Source: Spartobacteria bacterium (GTDB lineage: Bacteria; Verrucomicrobiota; Verrucomicrobiia; Chthoniobacterales; UBA10450). From it: a stretch of DNA of 64,000 nt. Positions within the stretch are counted from its first letter, which is position 1. Every line of letters starts with the position of its first letter. The notes below the pieces were generated by a model that saw only the letters and a program-made list of their open reading frames with translations, made no database searches and had not been told where the DNA came from. Positions 36,516 through 45,082 of this stretch are shown here, one piece after another. The position numbers were made by a program, and so were the translations under genes. The stretch spans positions 99,160 through 163,159 of the forward strand of contig PNAA01000025.1 in assembly GCA_003169975.1 (NCBI GenBank), given 5' to 3'.

Positions 36516-37448
36516 CTAACGAAGCGGTAGATGGATCGTCGCCAGCATGCAGCGGGCGCTGCCGCCCGCGAACTCGATGGTGGGCAGGGAGAGCGGGAGC
36601 AGGCGGGCGAAGCGTTCGAGGGTGGTGCGCTGCTCGCCGGTGAGATGGGCGGCGGCGCGGGCGGAGAGGACGAGCAACTTGTCTTGTTCGTTACGCAGAT
36701 CGAGGGCGTTGCCCGCGAAGTTGGCGATCTGGTTACAATCCAGCGCGATGATGGTTTTGCCGGTCTCTTCGAGCCGGGCGCGCACTCTTTCCCGCTGCGC
36801 GGGATCGTCGATCATCTCGAGCCCGACGAGGGCGAACTGCGAGCCGAGGCACATCATGACGTTGGTGTGATAGATAGGGCGTCCGTCGTCGCCGCTGCTC
36901 GTGAAGGTGAGCGGCTCATAAGCGAAGTCGGCGCAGAACTTTTCCAGCGGCTCGCGGTCAGCCCGCCGGGAAAGCGAAACGTAGGCGATGCGATGAACGT
37001 GGTCGAGGACGAGGCTGCCGGTGCCTTCGAGGTAGAGCCCGCGTTTTTCGTAGGGCGAATAATCCACCACCTCGGTCACGCGATAGCGCTCGCGCAAGCG
37101 CTCGATGAGATCCAGGCGCCGTTCGGGACGACGGGAAGGAGTATGCATCGGGTAGAGCGCGACCCGGCCATCGTGATGGGTCGAGAACCAGTTATTAGGG
37201 AAAACCGCATCCGGTTTCGCGGGCGTGGGCGTGTCCTCAAAGACGTGCACGACGACCCCCGCGGCTGACAAGGTCTCGACGGCGCAATCGAACTCCGCCT
37301 GCGCGCGCGCCGAGATCGTGTCGGGCGCGTCGGCGACGAATTCCTGCTGGAAGGCGTTATCCAGCGCCGTCTCCGGATTCGGATAGAACCGGTGCGGCCG
37401 GATCATGACGACGGCGTTCGTGCTTTGTTGGGTCAACTTTTCCCTCAT
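36516..37448 (-). CDS. Citrulline/arginine deiminase-like amidinotransferase (CtlX family)
   Basis: About 310 aa from ATG 37448, the usual CtlX length; an upstream start adds 14 unconserved residues. Guanidino-modifying-enzyme fold: VMIRPHRFYPNPET at the start, PDAVFPNNWFSTH, EGTGSLVLDH, YHTNVMMCLG (catalytic His) and the terminal nucleophile Cys in GGSARCMLA. It hydrolyses a guanidino or ureido substrate. The stop is CGT-TAG within a CCTAACGA copy. Divergent from the TPR gene. Confidence 0.88.
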   Translation of the reverse strand: MREKLTQQSTNAVVMIRPHRFYPNPETALDNAFQQEFVADAPDTISARAQAEFDCAVETLSAAGVVVHVFEDTPTPAKPDAVFPNNWFSTHHDGRVALYPMHTPSRRPERRLDLIERLRERYRVTEVVDYSPYEKRGLYLEGTGSLVLDHVHRIAYVSLSRRADREPLEKFCADFAYEPLTFTSSGDDGRPIYHTNVMMCLGSQFALVGLEMIDDPAQRERVRARLEETGKTIIALDCNQIANFAGNALDLRNEQDKLLVLSARAAAHLTGEQRTTLERFARLLPLSLPTIEFAGGSARCMLATIHLPLR

Positions 37449-37565
37449 CAGCGGCCGGGCGAAACTAAGGGCAAACCAGCGGCCGGACAACGGGCGCGGC
37501 GGGGGATTACGACGAACGAATTTTATGCCGGCAATTTTCCACGAAACTCGATCTTATGGCGTGTT

Positions 37566-39143
37566 GTGACGACGACGGCGAGATTCGCCGCGAGTTCCCT
37601 CCTTGTACTGGGTTGTCTCGCGGCGGCTGGGGCCCCGGTGTTAGAGGTCGGGGCGATCTACGGCCAAGTGCTCCGCGAACTCAAGTCCGAGTGTTACGAC
37701 GAAGCGCTCAAGGATCTGGATACGATCGATGCGCTGGCCACGCGCCCGGAGGACAAGGCGGAGTCACTAAATCTGCGCGGCGTGGTGTTGACGCGCGAAT
37801 GCGAGTATGAGGGCGCGGAGGCGGCGTTGCGCCGAGCGCTCGAGATCAAACCAAAATTTTGGAATGCGAGTTTCAACCTCGCGGAGATCCCGTTCCTGCG
37901 GAAGGACTGGGCCGAGGCCCGCCGTCGTTTCGAGGCGATGGTGGCGGATGGCAATAACGAGATGGAGAACGATCCGCGACAGCTCATCCAGTACAAGATT
38001 CTGCTCACCTGCGTCCTGGACGGGGAAGGCCAGTTGGCGGACCGGATGATGAAGGAGTTGGAGCGTGCGAAGAAGAGTCCGGCGTTTTATCATGCTCGCG
38101 CCGCAGTCGCGCGGCAGGGCGAGAAACCCAAGGAAGCGAAAGATTGGATCGTGCTTGCGGAGCAGCAGTTCCCCGCAACCCTGAACAAGCTCTACGCCGA
38201 ATCGTTTTATGAAATCGGCTGGGAAGAAAAGCCGGCCGGCGAGGCCCGCGAAGGCTTCGAGATCATTTCGACGGCGGAAGCCGCGGCCCGGAGGCAGGCG
38301 GCGGCGCAGGCGAAATTCGCCCAAGCCGAGAACGCATTTCTTGAGGGCAGAACCGAGACCGCACTGACCTGCCTCCAGCAAGTGGACGAATCCGTGCCAG
38401 GCCAGGCGCCGGTCTACAATCTGCGGGGCGAGATCTTGATGGAGCAGAAGAAGCTCGACGAAGCGCAGGCTGTGCTGCGCGAAGCGCTCGCGGTTAATCC
38501 GAAATTCCGCGAGGCGGAGTACAATCTCGCGCAGGTCGCTTTCAGAAAGAAGCAATACCAGCAGTCGCGTGACCAGCTGGAGTTACTTTTCGGCCAGACG
38601 CCCGGCGGCGGGCAAAACCAGGCGGCGCAGCTGATCAAGTTCGAAGTCTTCCTGACTTTCCTGCTGGAGAAGAAGGAGAGCCAGGCACAGCAGATGATGA
38701 ATCAATTCAAGTTCACGGGCGAGACGCCGTCCCTCTACTATGCGCAGGCCGCCTGGGCCTTGCAGCACGCGAATCCCGATCGCGGAAACGACTGGGTCGC
38801 CTCGGCGCGAAAGATTTATTCGCCCGCACTCAACGTTATTTTCGCCGAGCCGTTTTACGATCTCGGCTGGTTGGAGAGTCGGCCGCGGGCGATTACGCGC
38901 ACGACCGAGGCGCCGGCTGAAACCAGCGCCGCGACGTCGACCGGGTTGTCTCCGGAGATGTCGGTCAGCTCACCGGACTGGACGCCGAATGCGCTTCTGA
39001 GCATGAACAACTGGTCGAAAACCAAGCAGACGAACATGGTTACGGGCGCGTCCTTTTCGAGGACTGCCCCGCCGATCCTGTTCGCTTTGCCTAACGAGTT
39101 GGAAAACTCTGGGGCGTTGCCGTCGATTTTTGATTCGCACTAG
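37566..39143 (+). CDS. Exported TPR protein made of two duplicated halves
   Basis: About 525 aa from GTG 37566, chosen because a signal-like segment (TARFAASSLLVLGCLAAAGA) then starts the protein; a longer frame from 37392 is open. Two halves (about 20-250 and 275-470) each contain TPR units and end with the same pattern, QQFPATLNKLYAESFYEIGW versus KIYSPALNVIFAEPFYDLGW. This indicates an internal duplication. The C-terminal 80 residues are Ser/Thr-rich and probably disordered. Periplasmic scaffold likely. Confidence 0.8.
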   Translation: MTTTARFAASSLLVLGCLAAAGAPVLEVGAIYGQVLRELKSECYDEALKDLDTIDALATRPEDKAESLNLRGVVLTRECEYEGAEAALRRALEIKPKFWNASFNLAEIPFLRKDWAEARRRFEAMVADGNNEMENDPRQLIQYKILLTCVLDGEGQLADRMMKELERAKKSPAFYHARAAVARQGEKPKEAKDWIVLAEQQFPATLNKLYAESFYEIGWEEKPAGEAREGFEIISTAEAAARRQAAAQAKFAQAENAFLEGRTETALTCLQQVDESVPGQAPVYNLRGEILMEQKKLDEAQAVLREALAVNPKFREAEYNLAQVAFRKKQYQQSRDQLELLFGQTPGGGQNQAAQLIKFEVFLTFLLEKKESQAQQMMNQFKFTGETPSLYYAQAAWALQHANPDRGNDWVASARKIYSPALNVIFAEPFYDLGWLESRPRAITRTTEAPAETSAATSTGLSPEMSVSSPDWTPNALLSMNNWSKTKQTNMVTGASFSRTAPPILFALPNELENSGALPSIFDSH

Positions 39144-39222
39144 GCGACGTTGTTTCCCGCTTTCGCTTTGGTGAGGGAAAATTTGCCTCGGCCGCCGCGC
39201 GCGTGACATAGTCGCCAACGTC

Positions 39223-39849
39223 ATGAGCGGCGAATCGAAACGTTCCTTCCGGACGCAGCTGGCGCATTGGTTGGCCGAATTGCTCCTCGTTTTCCTCGGA
39301 GCGTACGCCGCTTTCTGGTTAAACGGTTACCAGCAACACCAGCAGGACGCCAAACGCCGCGATCAAATTCTCTCGTCCCTCGAGGAGGAAGCGGAGCAGG
39401 GCGTCGCGAATTCCCAAGTCGAAGTCGCCAAGCAGGAGAAGCGTGCCGCTGAGTTTCGCCGCGCGCTCGCGGCGGGCGAGATGCCACCGCTGCAACCGCT
39501 CACCTTCTCCTCCGACTACAACGCGAGTGACGTCTCCACGCTCCTCCAGGCGGGCGGCCTCGAGTTATTGGATGTAAAGACGATCCTTGCCTTGCGAGCG
39601 GCCGAATCGACGATCCGCGGCGGCTTGAGCCAATTGACGCATATCGAGAAATTAAGCGACCAACTGATCGTGCCGAATCTCGACGAAGTTATTTTGTTCT
39701 TCTATGATCCCGCGACCAAACAACTGCGCAAACGTTTTGCTCGCTATCCCGATGCCTTGCAGGCGGAGGCGGATTTTTTTCACCAATTGGAGCAAGCGCA
39801 GACGTTGCTCCTCCAGCAAATCCAGGCGGAGCGAAAGCGACATTGGTGA
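39223..39849 (+). CDS. Membrane-anchored protein of unknown function, 208 aa
   Basis: One N-terminal helix (LAELLLVFLGAYAAFWLNGY, about 17-36), then a long charged helical region with coiled-coil character (DQILSSLEEEAEQGVANSQV). A second helical region ends LLLQQIQAERKRHW. The arrangement resembles small DUF-type proteins with an N-terminal membrane anchor and periplasmic helices. Stop overlaps the next start (TGATG), so it is coupled to the YjbQ-like gene. Confidence 0.72.
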   Translation: MSGESKRSFRTQLAHWLAELLLVFLGAYAAFWLNGYQQHQQDAKRRDQILSSLEEEAEQGVANSQVEVAKQEKRAAEFRRALAAGEMPPLQPLTFSSDYNASDVSTLLQAGGLELLDVKTILALRAAESTIRGGLSQLTHIEKLSDQLIVPNLDEVILFFYDPATKQLRKRFARYPDALQAEADFFHQLEQAQTLLLQQIQAERKRHW

Positions 39850-40268
39850 TGCGCGTCCGCTCCGCGAGTTTTACGGTCGCGACCCGCGGCAAGGGAACTT
39901 ACGAAATCACAGCGGAAGTCGCGGCCGAGCTGGAGCAATCTGGCGTCGAGCATGGGACGGTCACGGTGTTCGTTAGGCACACCAGTTGCAGCCTCATTAT
40001 CATGGAAAACGCCGACCCGACCGCGCGGCGCGATCTCGAACGATTCTTCGAGCAGCTCGTCCCGGAGGATACGTCCTATTTCGAGCACACCGCGGAAGGC
40101 GGTGACGACAGCACGTCGCACATTCGTTCCGTTCTTACTCGTTCCACTGAAGTCGTCCCGATCGCAGACGGCCGGATGCTGCTCGGCACCTGGCAGGGAA
40201 TTTTCCTTTTCGAGCATCGCCGCGCGCCGCACCGGCGCGAGATCGTGGTCAGTATTATCGGAAGTTAG
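39849..40268 (+). CDS. YjbQ (UPF0047) family protein
   Basis: 139 aa from ATG 39849. Family signatures: GTVTVFVRHTSCSLIIMENAD, EDTSYFEHTAEGGDDSTSHI and GTWQGIFLFEHR. Members have weak thiamine-phosphate-synthase activity and a conserved His/Asp metal-like site; the true role is unsettled. The stop TAG lies within the left arm of the large palindrome at 40259-40369. Confidence 0.92.
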   Translation: MRVRSASFTVATRGKGTYEITAEVAAELEQSGVEHGTVTVFVRHTSCSLIIMENADPTARRDLERFFEQLVPEDTSYFEHTAEGGDDSTSHIRSVLTRSTEVVPIADGRMLLGTWQGIFLFEHRRAPHRREIVVSIIGS

Positions 40269-40369
40269 GCGTCCCGCCTGACTCGGCCGGGCGGCCTTCC
40301 AGCCCGTCGGCTCCGCTTCGGGCAGGCTGGAAGGCTGCCCGCCGAGTCAGGCGAGACGCCTAACTTCCG
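40259..40369. repeat. Large hairpin element with 27-28-nt outer arms
   Basis: The arms CGGAAGTTAGGCGTC...CTGACTCGG and CCGAGTCAG...GACGCCTAACTTCCG are nearly perfectly complementary. Inner arms GGCCTTCCAGCC/GGCTGGAAGGC enclose a small GC loop. It could fold as a ~110-nt hairpin at the RNA level and follows yjbQ. The outer arms contain GCCTAAC. Confidence 0.85.
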
Positions 40370-40421
40370 GCTCTCGACACGCCGTCGCCGAATCGTTAGT
40401 CTTAGTGCTCTTTTGAAAACA

Positions 40422-41345
40422 ATGCCCGCTTCCAACAACCGCCACAACGCTTTGCGCGATCGTTGGAAAATCCCGTCCGTCGATCAAATCATGGTCGAGG
40501 AACGGGCCGCCGCCTTCAGCAAACGCAGCATCAAAACTTCGGCCAAGCTGGTCGGCTTGAAACTCGCCGTCTCGATGATGGACCTGACGACGCTCGAAGG
40601 AAAAGACACCCCCGGTAAAGTCGCCTTTCTCTGCCGCAAAGCGATGCAGCCGATCGATCCGCGTTACGACGTGCCCTTCTGCGCCGCCGTTTGCGTCTAT
40701 CCCAATCTCGTCCGCGTCGCGAAACGTTTCCTTGGCACTTCCGGAGTAAGAGTTGCCTCGGTCGCAACCGCCTTTCCTACCGGGCTGATGCCGCTCGATT
40801 TGAAACTGGAGGAAGTCCGCCGCGCCTCCGGCGACGGCGCCGATGAAATCGACATGGTGATCGATCGCGGCGTTTTTCTGGCCGGCGATTACAATCGCGT
40901 CTTCGACGAAATCGCCGCGACCAAGAAAGCGTGCGGCGCCGCGCATCTCAAAGTCATCCTCGAAACCGGCGAACTCCAGACCTACGACAACGTCCGGCTC
41001 GCGAGCGAAATCGGGATGCGCGCCGGCGGCGATTTCATCAAGACGTCCACGGGGAAAATCGCACCCGCCGCGACCATCCCGGTCACACTCGTCATGTTGG
41101 AGGCGATCCGCGATTACTTTTACGAGACCGGCCTGCGCATCGGGATGAAGCCGGCCGGCGGCATTCGCAACGCCAAGCAGGCGCTCGCTTACCTGGTGAT
41201 GGTAAAGGAAACGCTGGGCGACGACTGGCTTACGCCTGATCTCTTCCGCTTCGGCGCGAGCACCCTGGTCAACGACGTCCTGATGCAGATCGTCAAAACA
41301 GTCGACGGCAACTACCAGAGTGCGGATTATTTTTCGCTGCCCTGA
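40422..41345 (+). CDS. deoC: Deoxyribose-phosphate aldolase
   Basis: About 307 aa from ATG 40422. Class I aldolase TIM barrel. The Schiff-base lysine lies in FIKTSTGK, the proton-relay lysine in GMKPAGGI, and DEIDMVIDRG is the conserved strand. It cleaves deoxyribose-5-phosphate to glyceraldehyde-3-phosphate and acetaldehyde. The N-terminal ~50 residues extend beyond the E. coli type, as in longer DeoC forms. Confidence 0.95.
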   Translation: MPASNNRHNALRDRWKIPSVDQIMVEERAAAFSKRSIKTSAKLVGLKLAVSMMDLTTLEGKDTPGKVAFLCRKAMQPIDPRYDVPFCAAVCVYPNLVRVAKRFLGTSGVRVASVATAFPTGLMPLDLKLEEVRRASGDGADEIDMVIDRGVFLAGDYNRVFDEIAATKKACGAAHLKVILETGELQTYDNVRLASEIGMRAGGDFIKTSTGKIAPAATIPVTLVMLEAIRDYFYETGLRIGMKPAGGIRNAKQALAYLVMVKETLGDDWLTPDLFRFGASTLVNDVLMQIVKTVDGNYQSADYFSLP

Positions 41346-41360
41346 TGTCGGCACGCGCCA

Positions 41361-41466
41361 TGTAGACGTCGCCCTCTGGGCGACGCGAGAGTTGTGTTCG
41401 TTGCCAGAATATTCCGGCTAGAAATGATCTCCACCTCCGCGCTCCGCGCGGAGCGAAGCGTCTACA
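41361..41466. repeat. TGTAGACG palindromic element
   Basis: Ends TGTAGACG and CGTCTACA are inverted. Internal hairpins GTCGCCCTCTGGGCGAC and CTCCGCGCTCCGCGCGGAG are perfect or nearly so. The right end supplies the stop codon (TAG) of the acetyltransferase at 41462. Confidence 0.75.
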
Positions 41467-41890
41467 ATTCGAGCGAAAAATGGTGCGACGAAATAATCAT
41501 TTGCTTCGCGAGGTAAAACCGATGGGCGGCGAAACGTTGCACGCCGGAATCGAGTTCCAGCTTGGCGCAGCCGGTCGCGCGCGCCTCCGCCACCAGCCAG
41601 TCAAAGAGCGTACCGCCGTAGCCTAACGACCGGCCGCCCTCGTCCGTCACGAGGTCATCGACATAACAAAAGCGGCCGGCCAAAGGCGATTCCATCATGC
41701 GGTAGCCGGCCACGGCGCGCACCGCGCCGTCGTTTTCCACGAAAGCCATCCGATACCCGTCGCCGCGCTGCCGTTCCACCTGCGCGACAAATTTTTCCAT
41801 GTCGTCGAAATGAGTCCGCAATTGTCGCATCACGGGAAAACAGCGCGCCACTTCGTCGGGCATCCTGGCTTCCGCGATCCGCGTTTTCAT
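41462..41890 (-). CDS. GNAT family N-acetyltransferase
   Basis: 142 aa. GNAT fold: VRAVAGYRM (beta 4), FCYVDDLVTDEGGRSLGYGG (the R/Q-x-x-G-x-G acetyl-CoA loop appears as RSLGYGG), then a C-terminal LELDSGVQRFAAHRFYLAKQM. Acceptor unknown. ATG follows the DUF1003 stop by 8 bp, so the two are co-transcribed. Confidence 0.9.
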   Translation of the reverse strand: MKTRIAEARMPDEVARCFPVMRQLRTHFDDMEKFVAQVERQRGDGYRMAFVENDGAVRAVAGYRMMESPLAGRFCYVDDLVTDEGGRSLGYGGTLFDWLVAEARATGCAKLELDSGVQRFAAHRFYLAKQMIISSHHFSLEL

Positions 41891-41898
41891 CTTCTTAC

Positions 41899-42555
41899 CT
41901 AACGATTCGGCGTCCGCCCGGCCTGCCGCTTTGCACCGAGCTCCTCCAGCAGCTCGATCTGGATCTGCTGGATCTCGAAAAGTCGGTTGTCCTGCTTGCG
42001 CAGAAGGTGATCGATTTTCTCGTGCCGGTGCCGGATTTCCAGCTCGGCCTTCAGGTTCACCTTGTAGTCGTTCTCGGCCCGGGCGCGGTCGCGCGCTTCG
42101 CTCCGGTTCTGGCTCATCATGATGACGGGCGCCTGGAGTGCCGCGATACACGACAGAATCAGGTTCATCAAAATGAACGGGTAGGGATCAAATGCGCGCG
42201 TCGCGAGGAGGGCGGTGTTGACGACGATCCAGACAAAAAGGATGGCGCCAAAAATCAGGATAAATCTCCAGCTCCCGCCGAAGGCCGCGATCTGGTCGGA
42301 AAGCCGCTCGCCCACGGTCAGCTTTTTTTCAAATTGGCTGCCGATGTTTTCCGAAAGGATCTCGTGGGCGCGCAGACTTTCGACCACCTCCTCGTCGAGC
42401 GTGGTCAGCTCGCCGATCTCATCTTCCAGAACGTCTTTCACGTATTCCTGGCGAAACTGTCCGAGATCCTTGAGGCAAATGAAGCCGTGCGGATCGAGGT
42501 CCGGAACTTTTTTCCCGATGGATCCCGCGAGGGAGGGTCGCAGCAAGTCGATCAT
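41899..42555 (-). CDS. DUF1003 family membrane protein
   Basis: 218 aa. Central two helices FILIFGAILFVWIVVNTALL and FDPYPFILMNLILSCIAALQ, followed by APVIMMSQNRSEARDRARAE, are the DUF1003 signature. The C-terminal tail is a helical coiled-coil (EIQQIQIELLEEL). Inner membrane, function unknown. Divergent from ruvC with overlapping promoter space. Confidence 0.9.
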   Translation of the reverse strand: MIDLLRPSLAGSIGKKVPDLDPHGFICLKDLGQFRQEYVKDVLEDEIGELTTLDEEVVESLRAHEILSENIGSQFEKKLTVGERLSDQIAAFGGSWRFILIFGAILFVWIVVNTALLATRAFDPYPFILMNLILSCIAALQAPVIMMSQNRSEARDRARAENDYKVNLKAELEIRHRHEKIDHLLRKQDNRLFEIQQIQIELLEELGAKRQAGRTPNR

Positions 42556-42734
42556 CGTCCCGGCCGAAGCGGGGTTTGCTTCGTGACAAATTCACGCACG
42601 CCAGTTTCGCGGGTTCGGGCACGGGCCAGAATGAACCGGAACTCTCAGCGCTTGTCGACTTCCGTCTTGAAGCGGTCCGAGTGGAATCTAAGGTGAGGCA
42701 TGCGCTCGCCCGACGCCGAGATATTTGCCTAACG

Positions 42735-43241
42735 ATGCGTGTCCTGGCGATCGATGCCTCCTTGCGCAAGAGCGGCGTCGCGATCATCGACGCGCGCGGC
42801 GGCGGAAAATTTCAGGCGCTCCACATCGGCACGATTCACAATCGCAGTTCCCTTCGGATGTCCTCCTGCCTGGTCGCGATCCACGATCGGCTCGCGGAGT
42901 TGATTCAAAGGCATGAACCGGACTGTTGCGCCCTCGAATCGGTCATTTACGTGCAGAGCCACAAGACTGCGATCACGCTGGGTGCGGCGCGCGGATCGGC
43001 GATCATGGCTGCGGCCGAGCGCGGCCTGCCGATCTTTGAGTACGCGCCGAAACGAATCAAGCAGGCGACGGTGGGTCATGGCCGGGCCGACAAGTCGCAG
43101 GTGGCTTTCATGGTGCGTGCTTTGCTCGGCCTGACGGAAACGCCGGGCGACGATGAGGCCGATGCGCTCGCCATCGGCCTGACCCATTTGCGCGCGCAAG
43201 AAGCGGTGCGCCTCGGCGTTCCGGACAATTTACAAATATGA
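42735..43241 (+). CDS. ruvC: Crossover junction endodeoxyribonuclease RuvC
   Basis: 168 aa from ATG 42735, directly after a CCTAACGA copy. RNase H-fold with catalytic acids D7 (LAIDAS), E68 (ALESV) and the C-terminal D140/D143 pair (GDDEADALA). It resolves Holliday junctions with RuvAB. Its stop overlaps the lipB start (ATGA). Confidence 0.95.
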   Translation: MRVLAIDASLRKSGVAIIDARGGGKFQALHIGTIHNRSSLRMSSCLVAIHDRLAELIQRHEPDCCALESVIYVQSHKTAITLGAARGSAIMAAAERGLPIFEYAPKRIKQATVGHGRADKSQVAFMVRALLGLTETPGDDEADALAIGLTHLRAQEAVRLGVPDNLQI

Positions 43242-43909
43242 ACGCCGCTTTCGAGGCTCGTTGGCTGGGCCGGGTTGCTTTTGCCGAGGCGCTCGCGCGG
43301 CAGGAGGAATTGGCCGCCGCGAAGCGCGCCAATCCCGCCGCGCCCGACGAACTGTGGCTGCTCGAGCACGAACCGGTTTACACCATTGGCCGCACTCCCG
43401 ACCAATCGAGCTTGCGCGGCGCGGCGCTCCTGCCGCATCCGCTTTTCGAAATCAACCGCGGCGGCCAGGCGACCTATCACGGTCCCGGACAGCTGGTTGG
43501 TTATTTTCTCATCGACCTGCGCCGCTCCGGACGGGATCTGCATCGTTATCTGCGCTGGATCGAAGCGTTGCTCATCGAATTGCTCGCGCATGACGAGATC
43601 TCCGCGAGCGCACGCCCGGGCCTCACGGGCGTCTGGGTCGAGCAACGCAAGATCGCGTCGATCGGCGTCGGCGTCCGGCACTGGATCACGATGCACGGCT
43701 TCGCGCTCAATGTGAGCGGCGATCTTTCGCCCTTCGACCGGATCACGCCCTGCGGGATTGCCGATGTCGCGATGACCTCGATCGAAAAGGAGACCGGCAC
43801 GATCCATCAACTGGAGGAGGTCGCCGCCCGGATGGCAGACTTGGCCAGCGAATGGATCGCTCGCTTAGCTTCGCCATTTGTCACAGTCCACGACACCCTG
43901 TCATCCTGA
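43238..43909 (+). CDS. lipB: Octanoyl-[acyl carrier protein]:protein N-octanoyltransferase
   Basis: 223 aa. RGGQATYHGPGQLVGY (74-89), catalytic lysine K138 in QRKIASIGVGVRHWIT, and nucleophile C172 in TPCGI. Transfers octanoate from ACP to lipoyl domains, first step of lipoate assembly. The stop TGA comes from the left arm (TCCTGA) of the palindromic element at 43900. Confidence 0.96.
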   Translation: MNAAFEARWLGRVAFAEALARQEELAAAKRANPAAPDELWLLEHEPVYTIGRTPDQSSLRGAALLPHPLFEINRGGQATYHGPGQLVGYFLIDLRRSGRDLHRYLRWIEALLIELLAHDEISASARPGLTGVWVEQRKIASIGVGVRHWITMHGFALNVSGDLSPFDRITPCGIADVAMTSIEKETGTIHQLEEVAARMADLASEWIARLASPFVTVHDTLSS

Positions 43910-44031
43910 GCCGCGCAGACGGCGAAGGACCTCCCGGTTGCAATCCGCGTGTGCTTATGGCGAGCAAGCGCCCAGTGCCATTGCGGGGTCCCTCTCCGCG
44001 CTTCGCCGGATCGGGATGACAAGGGGATGAC
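43900..44031. repeat. Palindromic GTCATCC element (copy 2)
   Basis: The left end is GTCATCCTGAGCCGC; the right end GATCGGGATGAC is followed by a second GGGGATGAC. Internal GGACCT/GGGTCC segments. Same family as 6949-7045 and 45961-46110. Confidence 0.75.
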
Positions 44032-44104
44032 AAGGAAGAGAGAGCGTGTCGCCCAGGACGGACCAAAAGACTGGACGCCTTCCCGATCTGCCATTCATTG
44101 AAGC

Positions 44105-44917
44105 ATGGCGATCCCGCTGGAAGACAATTTCACCGACATTGTTGGCAAAGCGCAGCGCGGCCTGGGAATTTCCGATAGTCAGCTCGCGGAAAAATCGGGT
44201 GCCAGCGTGGAGGCGATTCGCCAGCTGCGGGAAGGAAAATTCGATCGTGCCGTGAGCGACCAAGTCGCGCCCGTCCTCCAGCTCGACGCGGGAGCCCTCG
44301 CCGACCTCGCGCGGGGCAAGTGGCGGCCTAACGAAATCGAAGTCCCGGGCCTGTTACAGTTCAACACCGCCTATCATGACATCACAGTAAACGCCTATCT
44401 CGTCTGGGATCCCGCGAGCAGGGAGGCGGTCGTTTTCGATAGCGGCGCGGATTGTTCCGCGTTGCTCGAGCGCTGCGCGGACGCCGGCCTAACGATCAAG
44501 CTCCTCCTGCTCACCCATGCCCATCCGGATCACGTGGCCGATTTGCGCCGCCTGACGCGCGAGACTGGGGCGCCCGTTTTCCTCTCGTCGCGCGAGCAGG
44601 CGCCCGGCGCCGAACCGATCGAGGAAGGAAAAACCCTCCACCTCGGCCGCCTGCGGATCGAGGCGCGGTTGACCTGGGGCCACTCGCCCGGAGGCATGAC
44701 CTATGTCATCAGCGGCCTGGCGCGCCCGGTCGCGATTGTGGGTGATTCGCTCTTCGCGGGCTCGATGGGCGGCGGCAATGTCTCCTACGAAGATGCGGTA
44801 AGAAACAACCTGGAAAAAATCCTCACTCTGCCTGACGAAACCGTGCTTTGCCCCGGACACGGACCCATGACGACGGTGGGAGAGGAAAAAAAGCACAATC
44901 CGTTTTTCGGCCGGTAG
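44105..44917 (+). CDS. Metallo-beta-lactamase-fold hydrolase with N-terminal helical domain
   Basis: 270 aa. Residues 1-75 resemble a small HTH-like helical domain (LGISDSQLAEKSGASVEAIRQLREGKF). From about 80 the metallo-beta-lactamase fold follows: ITVNAYLVWD, VFDSGAD, the metal motif as THAHPDHV near 138-145, WGHSPGGMTYV and LCPGHGPMTTV. This is the glyoxalase II-like branch. Substrate unknown; fusion of a DNA-binding-like domain to a hydrolase is unusual. Confidence 0.88.
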   Translation: MAIPLEDNFTDIVGKAQRGLGISDSQLAEKSGASVEAIRQLREGKFDRAVSDQVAPVLQLDAGALADLARGKWRPNEIEVPGLLQFNTAYHDITVNAYLVWDPASREAVVFDSGADCSALLERCADAGLTIKLLLLTHAHPDHVADLRRLTRETGAPVFLSSREQAPGAEPIEEGKTLHLGRLRIEARLTWGHSPGGMTYVISGLARPVAIVGDSLFAGSMGGGNVSYEDAVRNNLEKILTLPDETVLCPGHGPMTTVGEEKKHNPFFGR

Positions 44918-44931
44918 CGCGAGCTTCTTCG

Positions 44932-45007
44932 CTGTAGCCTGGGGCGTTGACCCCGGTCGCCGGGGCTAATATTCGCGCCCTGCCGGGGTCAACGCCCCCG
45001 GCTACAG
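44932..45007. repeat. GTAGCC(G)GGGG palindromic element (family A, copy 2)
   Basis: CTGTAGCCTGGGGCGTTGAC is the left arm and GTCAACGCCCCCGGCTACAG the right arm. Sits between the hydrolase and dehydrogenase genes. Confidence 0.85.
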
Positions 45008-45082
45008 CGAAGCGACTTCGGCGCTCTCTCCCGGGTTATTGTTTCATTGGCTGCGAGCTGGCAGCGTGCGCTACCTTCGACC

